From Photobacterium jeanii (lineage in GTDB: Bacteria > Pseudomonadota > Gammaproteobacteria > Enterobacterales > Vibrionaceae): a stretch of DNA of 64,000 nucleotides. A program made the translations under genes and the position numbers. Shown here piece after piece: positions 16,101 to 25,477 of this stretch (position 1 is the stretch's first letter; each line of letters begins with the position of its first letter). The notes under the pieces were generated by a model, which was given only the letters and a program-made list of their open reading frames with translations, did not search any database and was not told where the DNA came from. The DNA lies in contig NZ_LVHF01000025.1 in NCBI RefSeq assembly GCF_001650345.1, positions 62,001 through 126,000 on the forward strand, read 5' to 3'.

Positions 16101-17825
16101 ATGATTGAAATTAAGCGTCGTCCTACCGCCGATACGTCCGGCTTTTCAGATCAAACCCCAGCCTTGTTGCAACGAATTTACGCCAGCCGTGGTATCCGCT
16201 CTGAAGCGGAGCTTGAGCGCGGGGCAAAAGGACTGCTGAGTTTCAATCAATTACACGGTATTCCTGCAGCAGTACAACTGCTGGTGGATGCATTGGCTAA
16301 CAATACCCGCATTATTATTGTTGGTGACTTCGATGCGGACGGTGCGACGAGCTCGGCATTATCGGTATTGGCATTGCAGATGTTAGGCAGTGAAAATGTC
16401 GACTATTTGGTGCCTAATCGTTTTGATGATGGTTATGGCTTGAGCCCTGAAGTGGTGGAGCAAGCGGTGGCGAAAGGCGCTGAACTTATCATGACGGTTG
16501 ATAACGGTGTCTCTTCGATTGCAGGGGTTGCCGCTGCGAAAGACAAAGGTATCAAAGTGTTGGTGACTGACCACCACTTGCCGGGGGATGAGCTGCCGCA
16601 AGCTGATGCGATTGTGAATCCAAACTTGTACGAATGCGATTTCCCTTCCAAAGCCTTGTGTGGCGTTGGCGTTGCTTTTTATTTGATGCTGGCACTACGA
16701 GCGCAGTTACGCCAAGACAACTGGTTTGCCACCAAAGGGATCGCCGAGCCCAATTTAGCCGAGTTGTTGGACTTAGTGGCGTTAGGTACGGTCGCGGATG
16801 TTGTCGCTCTGGATGGCAATAACCGTATTTTGGTCCATCAAGGGTTGCAGCGTATTCGCGCGGGTAAGTGTCGCCCGGGGATCCAAGCTTTGATTGAAGT
16901 GGCGAACCGCGATGCGTCGAAATTGGTGACCAGTGATTTAGGGTTTGCGCTAGGGCCGCGAATTAATGCCGCAGGACGTTTGGATGATATGTCATTCGGG
17001 GTTGAGCTTTTGCTGTGTAACAACATTCAAGCTGCTCGTCGCATGGCTTCAGAGCTGGATGGCTTGAATCAGACGCGTAAAGAGATCGAGCAAGGCATGA
17101 AAGACGAAGCGGTCGCAATTTGTGAGCGCCTTAAGTTTAATAAAGCGGATATGCCTTACGGCTTGGTGCTGTGCCAGCGCGATTGGCACCAAGGGGTGAT
17201 TGGTATTTTGGCTTCGCGGATCAAAGAACAATACCACCGCCCAGTGATTGCCTTTGCCGATGCGGGTAAGGGTGAGATCAAAGGCTCGTGCCGTTCAATC
17301 CCTGGGTTACACATGCGTGATGTCTTGGATTTGATCGATACCAAGAACCCGGGCATGATTTTGAAATTCGGTGGTCACGCCATGGCGGCAGGGTTGACCA
17401 TTCCAGAAGATAAATTAGACGCTTTCAGTCACGCGTTCGATCAAGCGGTGCGTGATGAGCTGGATGAAGATGCGCTAAAAGGTGTGTTATTGACCGACGG
17501 TGAGCTCAATGGCAACGATTTGAATTTGGCGACAGCGGAGTTATTACGCAGCGGTGGCCCGTGGGGGCAGCAATTCCCAGAGCCGACGTTTGATGGCGAG
17601 TTTCGTTTACTGCATCAAAAATTGGTGGGCGGCAAACACCTCAAGATGATGGTTGAGCCATTAGCTGGGGGCGCGGTGATCGATGCTATTGCCTTTAATA
17701 TTGATGTGCGTCGCTGGCCTGATGCATCGGTGCAAACCATCGAATTGGTTTATCGCCTTGATATCAATGAGTTCCGTGGCAATACCAGTGTGCAGCTCAT
17801 GGTCGAGCACTTAAACGCAAAATAA
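16101..17825 (+). CDS. recJ: Single-strand-specific 5'-3' exonuclease RecJ
   Basis: DHH-family exonuclease used in RecF-pathway recombination, mismatch repair and base-excision repair. 574 residues (E. coli 577). DHH motifs: GDFDADGATSS (about residue 77), VDNGVSS, VTDHHLPGDE (the DHH motif), then the DHHA1 half with GPRINAAGRLDDM and KFGGHAMAAGLT. All metal-binding positions appear intact. ATG 16101 follows a GAAAGA purine stretch. A terminator follows, separating it from prfB. Confidence 0.96.
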   Translation: MIEIKRRPTADTSGFSDQTPALLQRIYASRGIRSEAELERGAKGLLSFNQLHGIPAAVQLLVDALANNTRIIIVGDFDADGATSSALSVLALQMLGSENVDYLVPNRFDDGYGLSPEVVEQAVAKGAELIMTVDNGVSSIAGVAAAKDKGIKVLVTDHHLPGDELPQADAIVNPNLYECDFPSKALCGVGVAFYLMLALRAQLRQDNWFATKGIAEPNLAELLDLVALGTVADVVALDGNNRILVHQGLQRIRAGKCRPGIQALIEVANRDASKLVTSDLGFALGPRINAAGRLDDMSFGVELLLCNNIQAARRMASELDGLNQTRKEIEQGMKDEAVAICERLKFNKADMPYGLVLCQRDWHQGVIGILASRIKEQYHRPVIAFADAGKGEIKGSCRSIPGLHMRDVLDLIDTKNPGMILKFGGHAMAAGLTIPEDKLDAFSHAFDQAVRDELDEDALKGVLLTDGELNGNDLNLATAELLRSGGPWGQQFPEPTFDGEFRLLHQKLVGGKHLKMMVEPLAGGAVIDAIAFNIDVRRWPDASVQTIELVYRLDINEFRGNTSVQLMVEHLNAK

Positions 17826-17850
17826 TTAAAAATTTTTTCAACTCATATTT

Positions 17851-17883
17851 AAAAGGCGAAACTGCATAATGTTTCGCCTTTTT
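17851..17883 (+). terminator. Intrinsic terminator after recJ
   Basis: AAAAGGCGAAAC / GTTTCGCCTTTT stem with an 8-base loop and a T run. Confidence 0.88.
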
Positions 17884-18100
17884 GTTTTATTGGATATTAA
17901 CCCTGAATAATTCACCTTTTTCACTTGGGTCTTAAGGAGAATGAAGGGGTTAAGCTAAGCAATGAAGCTGTTTTCATCGCCTTTACTCAGTGATATAACA
18001 ATAAATAAAATCACAGATAACCTTGCTCTCCCTCTGTATATTCTATCTACAATTCGATAGAATCCTTCGGTTATGTCCATTTCGGCTATGAAGAGTGGCA

Positions 18101-19199
18101 ATGTTCGAGATTAATCCTATTAAAAACCGACTTGAGGATGTATCAGCACGTACTGATGTCCTTAGGGGGTACCTTTGACTACGATGCTAAAAAAGAGCGT
18201 CTAGAAGAGGTAAATGCAGAGCTAGAGCAACCAGATGTGTGGAATGAGCCAGAACGTGCTCAAGCTCTAGGTAAAGAACGCGCAGCACTAGAAGCTGTGG
18301 TAGATACGATTGACCAGCTAGATCAAGGCGTTGAAGACGTTGAAGGTCTACTTGAGTTGGCGATTGAAGAAAGCGATCAAGAAACGTTTGACGAGATCGG
18401 TCCTGAACTGGAAGAACTAGAAGCGAAGCTTGCGAAGCTTGAGTTCCGCCGTATGTTCGCTGGCGATCACGACGAATCTGATTGCTACATCGACTTGCAA
18501 GCGGGTTCAGGTGGTACTGAAGCGCAAGACTGGACGTCGATGATGCTTCGTATGTACCTACGCTGGGCTGACGCAAAAGGCTTCAAAACTGAAGTGATTG
18601 AAGTGTCTGAAGGCGAAGTTGCTGGTCTGAAATCGGCAACGGTTCGCATCAGTGGCGAATACGCTTACGGTTGGCTACGTACTGAAACCGGTGTTCACCG
18701 TCTAGTACGTAAATCACCGTTCGATTCAGGCGGTCGTCGTCATACTTCATTTGCCTCTGCGTTTATTTACCCAGAAGTGGATGACAACATCGCCATCGAC
18801 ATCAACCCATCTGACTTACGTATCGATGTATACCGTGCGTCGGGTGCGGGTGGTCAGCACGTTAACACCACCGAATCAGCGGTACGTATTACGCACGTAC
18901 CTACGAATACTGTGGTGCAGTGTCAGAATGACCGTTCTCAGCACAAGAACAAAGATCAGGCGATGAAGCAGTTGAAAGCAAAACTGTTTGAGCTTGAGAT
19001 GCAGAAGCAAAATGCTGAGAAGCAAGCCAACGAAGACTCTAAGTCTGACATTGGTTGGGGTAGCCAGATCCGTTCTTACGTACTGGATGATTCCCGTATC
19101 AAAGATTTACGTACAGGGGTAGAAAACCGAAATACCCAAGCTGTACTAGACGGCGATTTAGACCGTTTTATCGAAGCCAGCCTGAAATCAGGTCTCTAA
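18101..19199 (+). CDS. prfB: Peptide chain release factor 2 (programmed +1 frameshift)
   Basis: RF2 terminates translation at UGA and UAA. The first 25 codons run from ATG 18101 to an in-frame TGA at 18176. Translation must shift +1 there and continue from GAC 18177 to the TAA at 19197-19199. The joined protein is 365 residues, identical in length to E. coli RF2. The anticodon-like tripeptide SPF (RKSPFDSGG) and the catalytic GGQ (GAGGQHVN) are present. The residue before SGAGGQ is Ala (YRASGAGGQ), the common form rather than the E. coli K-12 Thr. Start-only annotation at 18132 would miss the N-terminus. Confidence 0.97.
18164..18179 (+). promoter_or_regulatory. RF2 autoregulatory frameshift site
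   Basis: AGGGGG (18164-18169), an internal SD-like element, lies three bases before CTT-TGA-C (18173-18179). This is the classical RF2 slippery site: when RF2 is scarce, the ribosome pausing at UGA slips from CUU to UUU. Confidence 0.96.
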
Positions 19200-19231
19200 C
19201 CTTAGCAGGTTAATAATTAAGGGTTCCCCCC

Positions 19232-20737
19232 ATGACTGATCAATTACAAGATGAAAATAAGCTGATTGCTGAACGTCGTGCGAAACTAGATATGATTCGC
19301 GAGAACTGTAAAGCAAACGGTCACCCAAATGATTTCCGTCGCGATAGCCTAGCGGCAGACCTGCAGGCTAAATACGGCGAGTTAAGCAAAGAAGAGCTAG
19401 AAGAAGCGAACCACATTGTGGCTATCGCGGGTCGTGTAATGGCGAAACGTGGTCCATTCCTAGCGATTCAAGACGTTTCTGGTCGTATCCAGGCGTACGC
19501 AGCGAAAGAAGTTCAGAAAGAACTAAAAGAAAAATTCTCTGGCCTAGATATCGGTGACATCATCGGTGTTAAAGGTGCACTTCACAAATCAGGTAAAGGC
19601 GATCTTTACGTGAACATGGATGAGTACGAGTTGCTAACTAAAGCACTTCGTCCACTTCCAGAGAAGTTCCACGGTCTAACTGACCAAGAGATGCGTTACC
19701 GTCAGCGTTACGTTGACCTAATCGTTAACGACGATTCTCGTACTGCGTTCATCATCCGCTCTAAGCTAGTAACTGCGATCCGTAACTTCATGGTATCTAA
19801 GCAGTTCATGGAAGTTGAAACGCCAATGATGCACGTGATCCCGGGTGGTGCGACTGCACGTCCATTCATCACTCACCACAATGCCCTAGACATCGACATG
19901 TACCTACGTGTTGCGCCTGAGCTTTACCTGAAGCGTCTAGTTGTTGGTGGTTTTGAGCGTGTATTCGAAATCAACCGTAACTTCCGTAACGAAGGTCTAT
20001 CGCCACGTCACAACCCAGAATTCACTATGATGGAATTCTACATGGCGTACGCTGACTACAAAGATCTGATGGATCTAACAGAAGCAATGCTGTCTTCTGT
20101 AGCACTAGAAGTGCTAGGTTCAACGGCAATGCCTTACGGCGATGAAATGGTTGAGTTTGGTGGTACATACGCACGTATGACTATGCTTGAAGCAATTAAG
20201 CACTACAACCCAGACCACGCTGATATTCAAGCGTTAACAGAAGAAGGTGTTCAAGACCGTGACCTAATGGTTAAGATCGCAAAATCTGTTCACGTTGAAG
20301 TTGAAAGCTTCTGGACTTGTGGCCAACTACTTGAAGAAATCTTTGGTGAAACAGCTGAGCCTCAGCTAATTCAACCAACCTTCATCACTGGTTACCCAGC
20401 GGACATCTCGCCACTGGCTCGTCGTAGCGATGACAACCCATTCTTCACTGACCGTTTCGAGTTCTTCATCGGTGGTCGTGAAGTTGCAAATGGTTTCTCT
20501 GAGCTTAACGATGCAGAAGACCAAGACCAACGCTTTAAAGCGCAGGTTGAAGCGAAAGATGCAGGTGATGACGAAGCAATGTTCTACGATGCAGACTACA
20601 TCACTGCACTAGAGCACGGCCTACCGCCAACAGCGGGTCAAGGTATCGGTATCGACCGTCTAGCTATGCTGTTCACTAACACGCACACTATCCGTGACGT
20701 GATTCTGTTCCCAGCGATGCGTCCACAAGCGAACTAA
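19232..20737 (+). CDS. lysS: Lysyl-tRNA synthetase, class II
   Basis: Charges tRNA-Lys. 501 residues (E. coli 505). N-terminal OB-fold anticodon-binding domain (about 60-150, [17 protein letters not shown]), class II motif 1 around residue 180-200 ([16 protein letters not shown]), motif 2 ([20 protein letters not shown]) and motif 3 ([12 protein letters not shown]). It follows prfB by 32 bases, as in the E. coli prfB-lysS operon. SD AAGGG is 8 or so bases before ATG 19232. Codon use is strongly biased, as expected for high expression. Confidence 0.97.
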   Translation: MTDQLQDENKLIAERRAKLDMIRENCKANGHPNDFRRDSLAADLQAKYGELSKEELEEANHIVAIAGRVMAKRGPFLAIQDVSGRIQAYAAKEVQKELKEKFSGLDIGDIIGVKGALHKSGKGDLYVNMDEYELLTKALRPLPEKFHGLTDQEMRYRQRYVDLIVNDDSRTAFIIRSKLVTAIRNFMVSKQFMEVETPMMHVIPGGATARPFITHHNALDIDMYLRVAPELYLKRLVVGGFERVFEINRNFRNEGLSPRHNPEFTMMEFYMAYADYKDLMDLTEAMLSSVALEVLGSTAMPYGDEMVEFGGTYARMTMLEAIKHYNPDHADIQALTEEGVQDRDLMVKIAKSVHVEVESFWTCGQLLEEIFGETAEPQLIQPTFITGYPADISPLARRSDDNPFFTDRFEFFIGGREVANGFSELNDAEDQDQRFKAQVEAKDAGDDEAMFYDADYITALEHGLPPTAGQGIGIDRLAMLFTNTHTIRDVILFPAMRPQAN

Positions 20738-20767
20738 TTACGTTTTTGTAATTCAAGTTATCTTGTT

Positions 20768-20796
20768 AAAACCACCCTTTAGGGTGGTTTTTTTAT
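20768..20796 (+). terminator. Intrinsic terminator of prfB-lysS
   Basis: AAAACCACCCT / AGGGTGGTTTT stem with TT loop and seven T. Confidence 0.92.
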
Positions 20797-20951
20797 GCGT
20801 GTTGTTTATGTTTACTGGCGAAAATTTGCTATCACTCAATAATTAAACCCTATAAATACAGTAAGATAGCTACAAACAGTGGTGTTAGGTAACTGAGCTT
20901 TTGCTCAAGGCTTACCGTAACTCACTCACGATTAAACAAAACGGATTTAAG

Positions 20952-21383
20952 ATGAAAATGAATTTACGCTTGCTCGTTGCAGCGGCTGCGATTACAACGG
21001 TACTTTCTGGTTGTGCGACACAAAAGTTAACGCCACCAGCAACCGATTTTGTCAGTACAGTGCCTGAGGCTTATGAGGTTGAATTGCTGAAACTCAATAA
21101 TGAGCCTTCACAAGCTTTTCCTGGTGGTGGCGGTAATATGACTTTCCAATACACGCCAGAAAATGCGCTGCTGACTGTGGTCTTTCAGTTACAAAACAGC
21201 CGCCGTTTTTGGGACTTTGACCGCCGCGCTGTTGAGAAAGACCTGTTCCCAAGAGCATGCGAAAACTTTGCCGATCCACTAGCGGCAGGTATGGGACTAC
21301 GATACTGGTACGCGGGTCACGGTGGGTATGTGACTCAAGTGTTGACTGATGAGAAGTGCCAAGCGATTTTGAACAAGTCCTAA
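20952..21383 (+). CDS. Lipoprotein of unknown function
   Basis: 143 residues from ATG 20952; an upstream in-frame start at 20901 would put charged residues before the signal. MKMNLRLLVAAAAITTVLSGCATQ is a lipoprotein signal with lipobox LSGC. The mature part contains FPGGGGNMTFQYTPENALLTVVFQLQ and two further Cys residues (ACENF, EKCQ) that could form a disulfide. The SD is weak. No family recognised. Flanked by terminators on both sides, so it is its own unit. Confidence 0.75.
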   Translation: MKMNLRLLVAAAAITTVLSGCATQKLTPPATDFVSTVPEAYEVELLKLNNEPSQAFPGGGGNMTFQYTPENALLTVVFQLQNSRRFWDFDRRAVEKDLFPRACENFADPLAAGMGLRYWYAGHGGYVTQVLTDEKCQAILNKS

Positions 21384-21408
21384 TCCTTGTAAACCTTGAT
21401 TTGATGAG

Positions 21409-21460
21409 GCCACTTTGCTCGGTGTATAGGTAATTATTACGCTGGCAAGGTGGCTTTTTT
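21409..21460 (+). terminator. Probable terminator with long loop
   Basis: GCCACTTTGC (21409-21418) pairs with GCAAGGTGGC (21445-21454, one wobble), followed by TTTTTT. Confidence 0.75.
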
Positions 21461-21616
21461 CATGTTTTGGTGTTGTCTTTACCCACGTCTTAGCGAATCA
21501 CGCATCGGTAGAGCTCCCTCAGGTTATTATGCTGCTTGATCAATATTTCTTGTTGTATTACTGCGTTTCTTTTAAGCAACTTTCTTTACCAAATATCCCT
21601 ATAGTGAATTCTTGGG

Positions 21617-21632
21617 TGTGATTACATTCACA
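21617..21632 (+). promoter_or_regulatory. CRP-cAMP site upstream of the second DAACS symporter
   Basis: TGTGATTACATTCACA is an exact TGTGA-N6-TCACA match, centred about 288 bases before the symporter start. If the promoter lies near 21690 this is an activator position. The remainder of the 528-base gap 21384-21911 holds the upstream terminator and an AT-rich leader with nothing else I can name. Confidence 0.7.
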
Positions 21633-21911
21633 ATCTTGAGCATTTTTCTGCGTGCTACATCCCTGTTAATCCTCGGCAAAATTCATACAAGTGTTTATTG
21701 ATAAGTTACCGTTTTAGCTGATCTTTAGTTTTTTATATCGCAAATATCCGATCTCAGCAGTGTTTAAATTTGAGTGTTAAATGTAGCTAAAGTGTAAAAT
21801 TTTTACTTTTCAGCCACCATCATCTATGTAAAATGTCGCTGAACTCACGAGGAACAGTGGGATGAAGTAGTAAACAAACTATTAACAAGCACAACCAACT
21901 GGAGATGGACG

Positions 21912-23186
21912 ATGAACAAATCGCTATCAGGAAAGATATTTGCAGGCCTATTTGCTGGTCTGATTATAGGTACTGCGATCCAGTATCTGTTTAACGGCGT
22001 GACTTTAATGGATACTTACGTGCTGGGCCTTGCTGAAGGTGCGGGTGGTATGTTCGTATCACTGATCAAACTGCTTGTGGTACCTCTGGTTTACGTATCG
22101 ATTGTTTGCGGTATTGTGGAATTGAAAGACATCACAGCTTTTGGTCGTCTTGGTGGTAAAACCTTTGGCCTTTACATTATTAACACCATCATTGCGATTG
22201 CGGCAGCCCTGACTATCGGTATGATTTTCCAGCCGGGGGCTGGTGCAAACCTAGCAGGTTCAGTTTCGGAAGCGGTTGAACTGACTACCACTGAAACACC
22301 GGATATCTTCTCACTGATTGTTAACATCGTACCAAGCAACCCGTTCCAAGCGTTTGCAAATGGCGACATGTTACAAATCATCTTCATGGCAATCCTAACG
22401 GGCCTCGCGATTCAAGCGCTGGATACCCGTGGTGGTCCTGCGATCAAGACTTTCAAAATGGCTAATGAGATCATGATGAAGCTGATTGGTCTTGTGATGA
22501 GCCTTGCGCCATACGGTGTATTTGCCCTGATGATCCAATTGGGTGCAACGCTGGATGCTAACACTTTGATGTCGGTAGCGGGCTATGTTGGTCTGGTGGT
22601 CGCAATGCTAGTGTTCTGGATCTTCTTCTTCTACCCAATGATGGTAGGGCTGTTAACGGGAATTAAACCATCAACCTTCCTACGTAGCATCCGTGAGCAA
22701 ATTCTGTTCTCGCTATCAACTGCAAGCTCGAATGCAACAATCCCTGTAACAATGCGCACGCTGACTGACAAAATTGGGGTATCGAAGTCTGTGGCAGGCT
22801 TTGGTGTACCACTTGGTGCTACTATGAACATGTCAGGCGTATCTATCTACATTGCGTTAGCGACAATCTTTGTAGCAAATGCTTTTGGTCAGCCAATTAA
22901 CTCTGCCGATGTCTTTACGCTAGGGCTAACTATCTTACTACTATCAATTGGTGCAGGTGGTGTTCCTGGTGGTGGTGTGGTGATGGTTGGTGTATTGCTT
23001 CACCAACTAGGCTTGCCGCCAGAAGGTCTTGCTATCATTGCCGCAGTTGACCGTATTAATGACATGTTCTGTACCAGTTCTAACGTTGTCGGCGATACTG
23101 CAGTGAATACCATTGTTGCGAAGAGTGAGAATGAAATTGATGTCGAATCGACTCAAACTTCAAGCGACACTGTGACAGTAAGCTAA
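21912..23186 (+). CDS. Dicarboxylate/amino acid:cation symporter (DAACS family)
   Basis: 424-residue inner-membrane Na+- or H+-coupled carrier, in the glutamate/aspartate or dicarboxylate group. Signatures: SLIKLLVVPLVYVSIVCGI in the N-terminal half, the re-entrant loop STASSNATIPVTMRT (about residue 275), GATMNMSGVSIYIA, and GAGGVPGGGVVM with a C-terminal DRINDMFCTSSNVVGD containing the cation/substrate Asp-Asn residues. GGAGATGG SD precedes ATG 21912. It differs clearly from the paralogue at 202-1380. A CRP site upstream suggests carbon-source control. Confidence 0.93.
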   Translation: MNKSLSGKIFAGLFAGLIIGTAIQYLFNGVTLMDTYVLGLAEGAGGMFVSLIKLLVVPLVYVSIVCGIVELKDITAFGRLGGKTFGLYIINTIIAIAAALTIGMIFQPGAGANLAGSVSEAVELTTTETPDIFSLIVNIVPSNPFQAFANGDMLQIIFMAILTGLAIQALDTRGGPAIKTFKMANEIMMKLIGLVMSLAPYGVFALMIQLGATLDANTLMSVAGYVGLVVAMLVFWIFFFYPMMVGLLTGIKPSTFLRSIREQILFSLSTASSNATIPVTMRTLTDKIGVSKSVAGFGVPLGATMNMSGVSIYIALATIFVANAFGQPINSADVFTLGLTILLLSIGAGGVPGGGVVMVGVLLHQLGLPPEGLAIIAAVDRINDMFCTSSNVVGDTAVNTIVAKSENEIDVESTQTSSDTVTVS

Positions 23187-23209
23187 GAATTGCTGCTACC
23201 CTTCTGAAT

Positions 23210-23234
23210 AAAAAGCGCCCATTGGGCGCTTTTT
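23210..23234 (+). terminator. Intrinsic terminator
   Basis: AAAAAGCGCCC / GGGCGCTTTTT stem with a 3-base loop. Confidence 0.92.
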
Positions 23235-23262
23235 GCGTATAATCTCTCTGTTTTATATGAAA

Positions 23263-23277
23263 TTGCACCAAGTGCAA
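23263..23277. promoter_or_regulatory. Small palindrome upstream of the VpsR-like gene
   Basis: TTGCAC-CAA-GTGCAA, perfect 6-base arms, about 140 bases before the start codon. The position fits an operator, but the site is short. Confidence 0.3.
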
Positions 23278-23413
23278 ACTGAACTATATTAAACTTGTTG
23301 CATTTATCTAAATGTGCCATATATCATCAGCAACTTCTTTCCCGATAATCGGTTAAATTGTGTGGTTAGCACGCGATTTTCGGAAAAAAGTATCAAGATA
23401 TAAGGCAAATGAA

Positions 23414-24760
23414 ATGGGGAGCGCATTATTCATGAGTTCAGACCCTGGTGCATTAGTGGTCTTTGGTGGCGGTAAAGCGGAGTGGCTTACCACATTGGAG
23501 CAAGCCGGCTGGATGTGTCATCGCTGTTATGATTTAAGGGCAGCGGAAGGCTTACTGATTGATGTTGGCCCATGTATTGGTGTGATTGACCTAAGCCGTG
23601 ATGATTTCAGCCTTCAAGGGATCGCGGCATTAGTGAACCGCAATAAACAAGTGCGTTGGTTAGCATTAGTGCGTGATGACCAATTGAAATCCGACGCAAT
23701 TTGCCAGTTTATTGTGAATTTCTGTATTGATTATTTCACGGCACCTTTGCCTATCTCACAGCTACAAAAAACCATCGGCCATCAGATAGGGATGTTGCAG
23801 CTGGAACGTAAGATCTGGCCGCAACTTGGACAGTTTGGTCACCTTGGGTTGCAAGGTGAGAGCGAGAGCATGAAAAAGTTGCGCCATCAGGTGCGACGCG
23901 TAGCAGCAACCGATGTTCCTGTGTTTATTCAAGGGGAGGTTGGTACTGGTAAAGAGCTCGCTGCTCAAGCGATTTTCCAAGCGTCGAAACGTGCCCGTGC
24001 TGGTTTTGTGCGGGTAGCCTGTCAGCAACTGACGTCGTCATGGTGTGATCACCGTGACGATGATAGCGGTGAATCGCGCTGTTTATTGAGTGCCGCGCAT
24101 GATGGGGTGTTGTTTTTGGATGAGATCGCTGAGTTAAGCGATGCCCGTCAGCGTGAGTTATTGCAGTACTTACAAGACGGTGAGTTCACGACACAGTGTG
24201 GTCGTAAAGTATCAGGCGATGTACGTTTGATGTTGGCGACCCGCCATGATCCTGAAGAGTTGTTAAATGACGGTAAGTTGCGTCAGGACTTATACTACCG
24301 CTTGAACGTTCTCAATATTTCAGTGCCTGCATTACGCGAACGTCAGCAAGATATCATGCAATTGGCGAATTTCTTTTTGCTCAAATTTGCTCGTCAATAC
24401 AACAGTGTGGCTCGTCACTTTTCAGAAGAAGCCGAGCGCATGCTGCAAGCTTATGTTTGGCCGGGCAATGTGCGTGAGCTACTGACGCAGGTAAAACGCG
24501 CGGTGTTATTGGCTGAGCAAGCGAATATCGATGCCGATCAGTTGGATATTCCACGGTTGGCAGATGATAAGCAGAGCTTGAAGAAGATTCGTGAAGAGTC
24601 AGAGCGAACCGCTTTGTTAGCCGTGTTGGAAAACAACAAAGGGCAGATCTCTGCGGCCGCGCGTGAGCTTGGGGTTTCGCGGGCAACCATGTACCGTTTG
24701 CTCAATAAGCACGACTTATTGTCGTCACCAAAGAGTTTCCGCCAAAGTGCGCACTCTTAA
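23414..24760 (+). CDS. vpsR: VpsR-like NtrC-family transcriptional regulator
   Basis: 448 residues from ATG 23414 (AAGG upstream). This start puts the receiver-domain Asp in GVIDLSRDDF at residue 59, the position of the conserved Asp in V. cholerae VpsR, and FIVNFCIDYFTAPLP matches VpsR closely. Order: receiver-like domain (1-130), AAA+ domain with Walker A GEVGTGKE, Walker B VLFLDEI, the arginine-finger region RQDLYYRLNVLNISVPALRER and WPGNVREL, then a Fis-type HTH (ISAAARELGVSRATMYRLLNKH). The sigma-54-contacting GAFTGA loop is absent: the region reads DSGESRCLLSAAHDG. VpsR is known as a c-di-GMP-responsive activator of biofilm genes; no vps genes lie in this window, so the target is inferred. 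It could be a paralogue. Confidence 0.8.
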   Translation: MGSALFMSSDPGALVVFGGGKAEWLTTLEQAGWMCHRCYDLRAAEGLLIDVGPCIGVIDLSRDDFSLQGIAALVNRNKQVRWLALVRDDQLKSDAICQFIVNFCIDYFTAPLPISQLQKTIGHQIGMLQLERKIWPQLGQFGHLGLQGESESMKKLRHQVRRVAATDVPVFIQGEVGTGKELAAQAIFQASKRARAGFVRVACQQLTSSWCDHRDDDSGESRCLLSAAHDGVLFLDEIAELSDARQRELLQYLQDGEFTTQCGRKVSGDVRLMLATRHDPEELLNDGKLRQDLYYRLNVLNISVPALRERQQDIMQLANFFLLKFARQYNSVARHFSEEAERMLQAYVWPGNVRELLTQVKRAVLLAEQANIDADQLDIPRLADDKQSLKKIREESERTALLAVLENNKGQISAAARELGVSRATMYRLLNKHDLLSSPKSFRQSAHS

Positions 24761-24820
24761 GTGGTTAGCTTGGTGATTGATGAAAATATAAGGTCAATGA
24801 AATGGCCCTAATGAAAAAGC

Positions 24821-24846
24821 AAAAAGCGCCGTAAGGCGCTTTTTTT
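24821..24846. terminator. Bidirectional terminator
   Basis: AAAAAGCGCC / GGCGCTTTTT stem with GTAA loop and extended T run; it lies between convergent genes. Confidence 0.9.
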
Positions 24847-24873
24847 ATGTCTGTCAGCGGTATCTAATTATGA

Positions 24874-25332
24874 TTATTGGCTACGGCATTCATTGTTAGC
24901 CGTTGTTGCTACGCTGTTTTCTGGAGCCAATGGGAATAGCTTATCGTACGCCAAATTGTAGCCGTAAGCGTAGAACAAGAAGAATACCACCATACCAAGG
25001 TCAAGGATCAGCGCGTCAAGCAAGGTCATGTTCAACCACCAAGCCATTATCGGTAGGGTGATTACAACGAGTACTAACTCAAAAATAATTGCGTGTAAGA
25101 TACGGATTTTGGTGGTTTTTACCGTGGTACCAAAACGTTTTAGCATCGCTTTATCAAACATTAAGTTATACGCATAGTTCCACAGTGTCGCCAAAATAGA
25201 GAAGCCTAACCCCATGATACCCATGCGCTTTGGGTCTAAGCCGACTAAATGGCTCACCACGAAAGTGATAAGGAATAAGGCTATCACTTCAAAGCCGATT
25301 GTGTGGCGAATTCTGTCGAGTGTTGAACGCAT
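24874..25332 (-). CDS. PACE-family multidrug efflux transporter
   Basis: 152 residues with four predicted membrane helices arranged as two tandem bacterial-transmembrane-pair domains. The N-terminus RIRHTIGFEVIALF puts Glu at position 15, the residue essential in Acinetobacter AceI. The second repeat has RILHAIIFELVLV, again with a matching Glu, and WNYAYNLMFD / YGYNLAYDKLFP end the two repeats. PACE pumps export chlorhexidine, acriflavine or short diamines; the substrate here is unknown. It is divergent from a LysR gene across a palindrome, the same layout as aceI/aceR. Confidence 0.93.
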   Translation of the reverse strand: MRSTLDRIRHTIGFEVIALFLITFVVSHLVGLDPKRMGIMGLGFSILATLWNYAYNLMFDKAMLKRFGTTVKTTKIRILHAIIFELVLVVITLPIMAWWLNMTLLDALILDLGMVVFFLFYAYGYNLAYDKLFPLAPENSVATTANNECRSQ

Positions 25333-25406
25333 AGTATGACTCTCTTTGCTTCTGTTCGATTAGTTGGCTTAATAGTAACTGCTTTTTCGGTAGTAAAAAG
25401 TTAGTT

Positions 25407-25427
25407 ACTATCGTCAAAAGCGATAGT
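25407..25427. promoter_or_regulatory. Putative LysR operator between the PACE and LysR genes
   Basis: ACTATCG-TCAAAAG-CGATAGT: perfect 7-base arms, 7-base spacer, in the 145-base divergent intergenic region. LysR regulators typically bind interrupted palindromes of this size between themselves and the target gene. Confidence 0.65.
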
Positions 25428-25477
25428 TTGGTCGGTGGGTGTTCACTGATACGGATAAGTGAAATGAGGGAGTGAAG

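Noticed and set aside
23360..23413. Longer N-terminus for the VpsR-like protein
   Set aside because: Starting at GTG 23360 adds an 18-residue basic stretch not found in VpsR; ATG 23414 has an SD and places the receiver Asp at residue 59.
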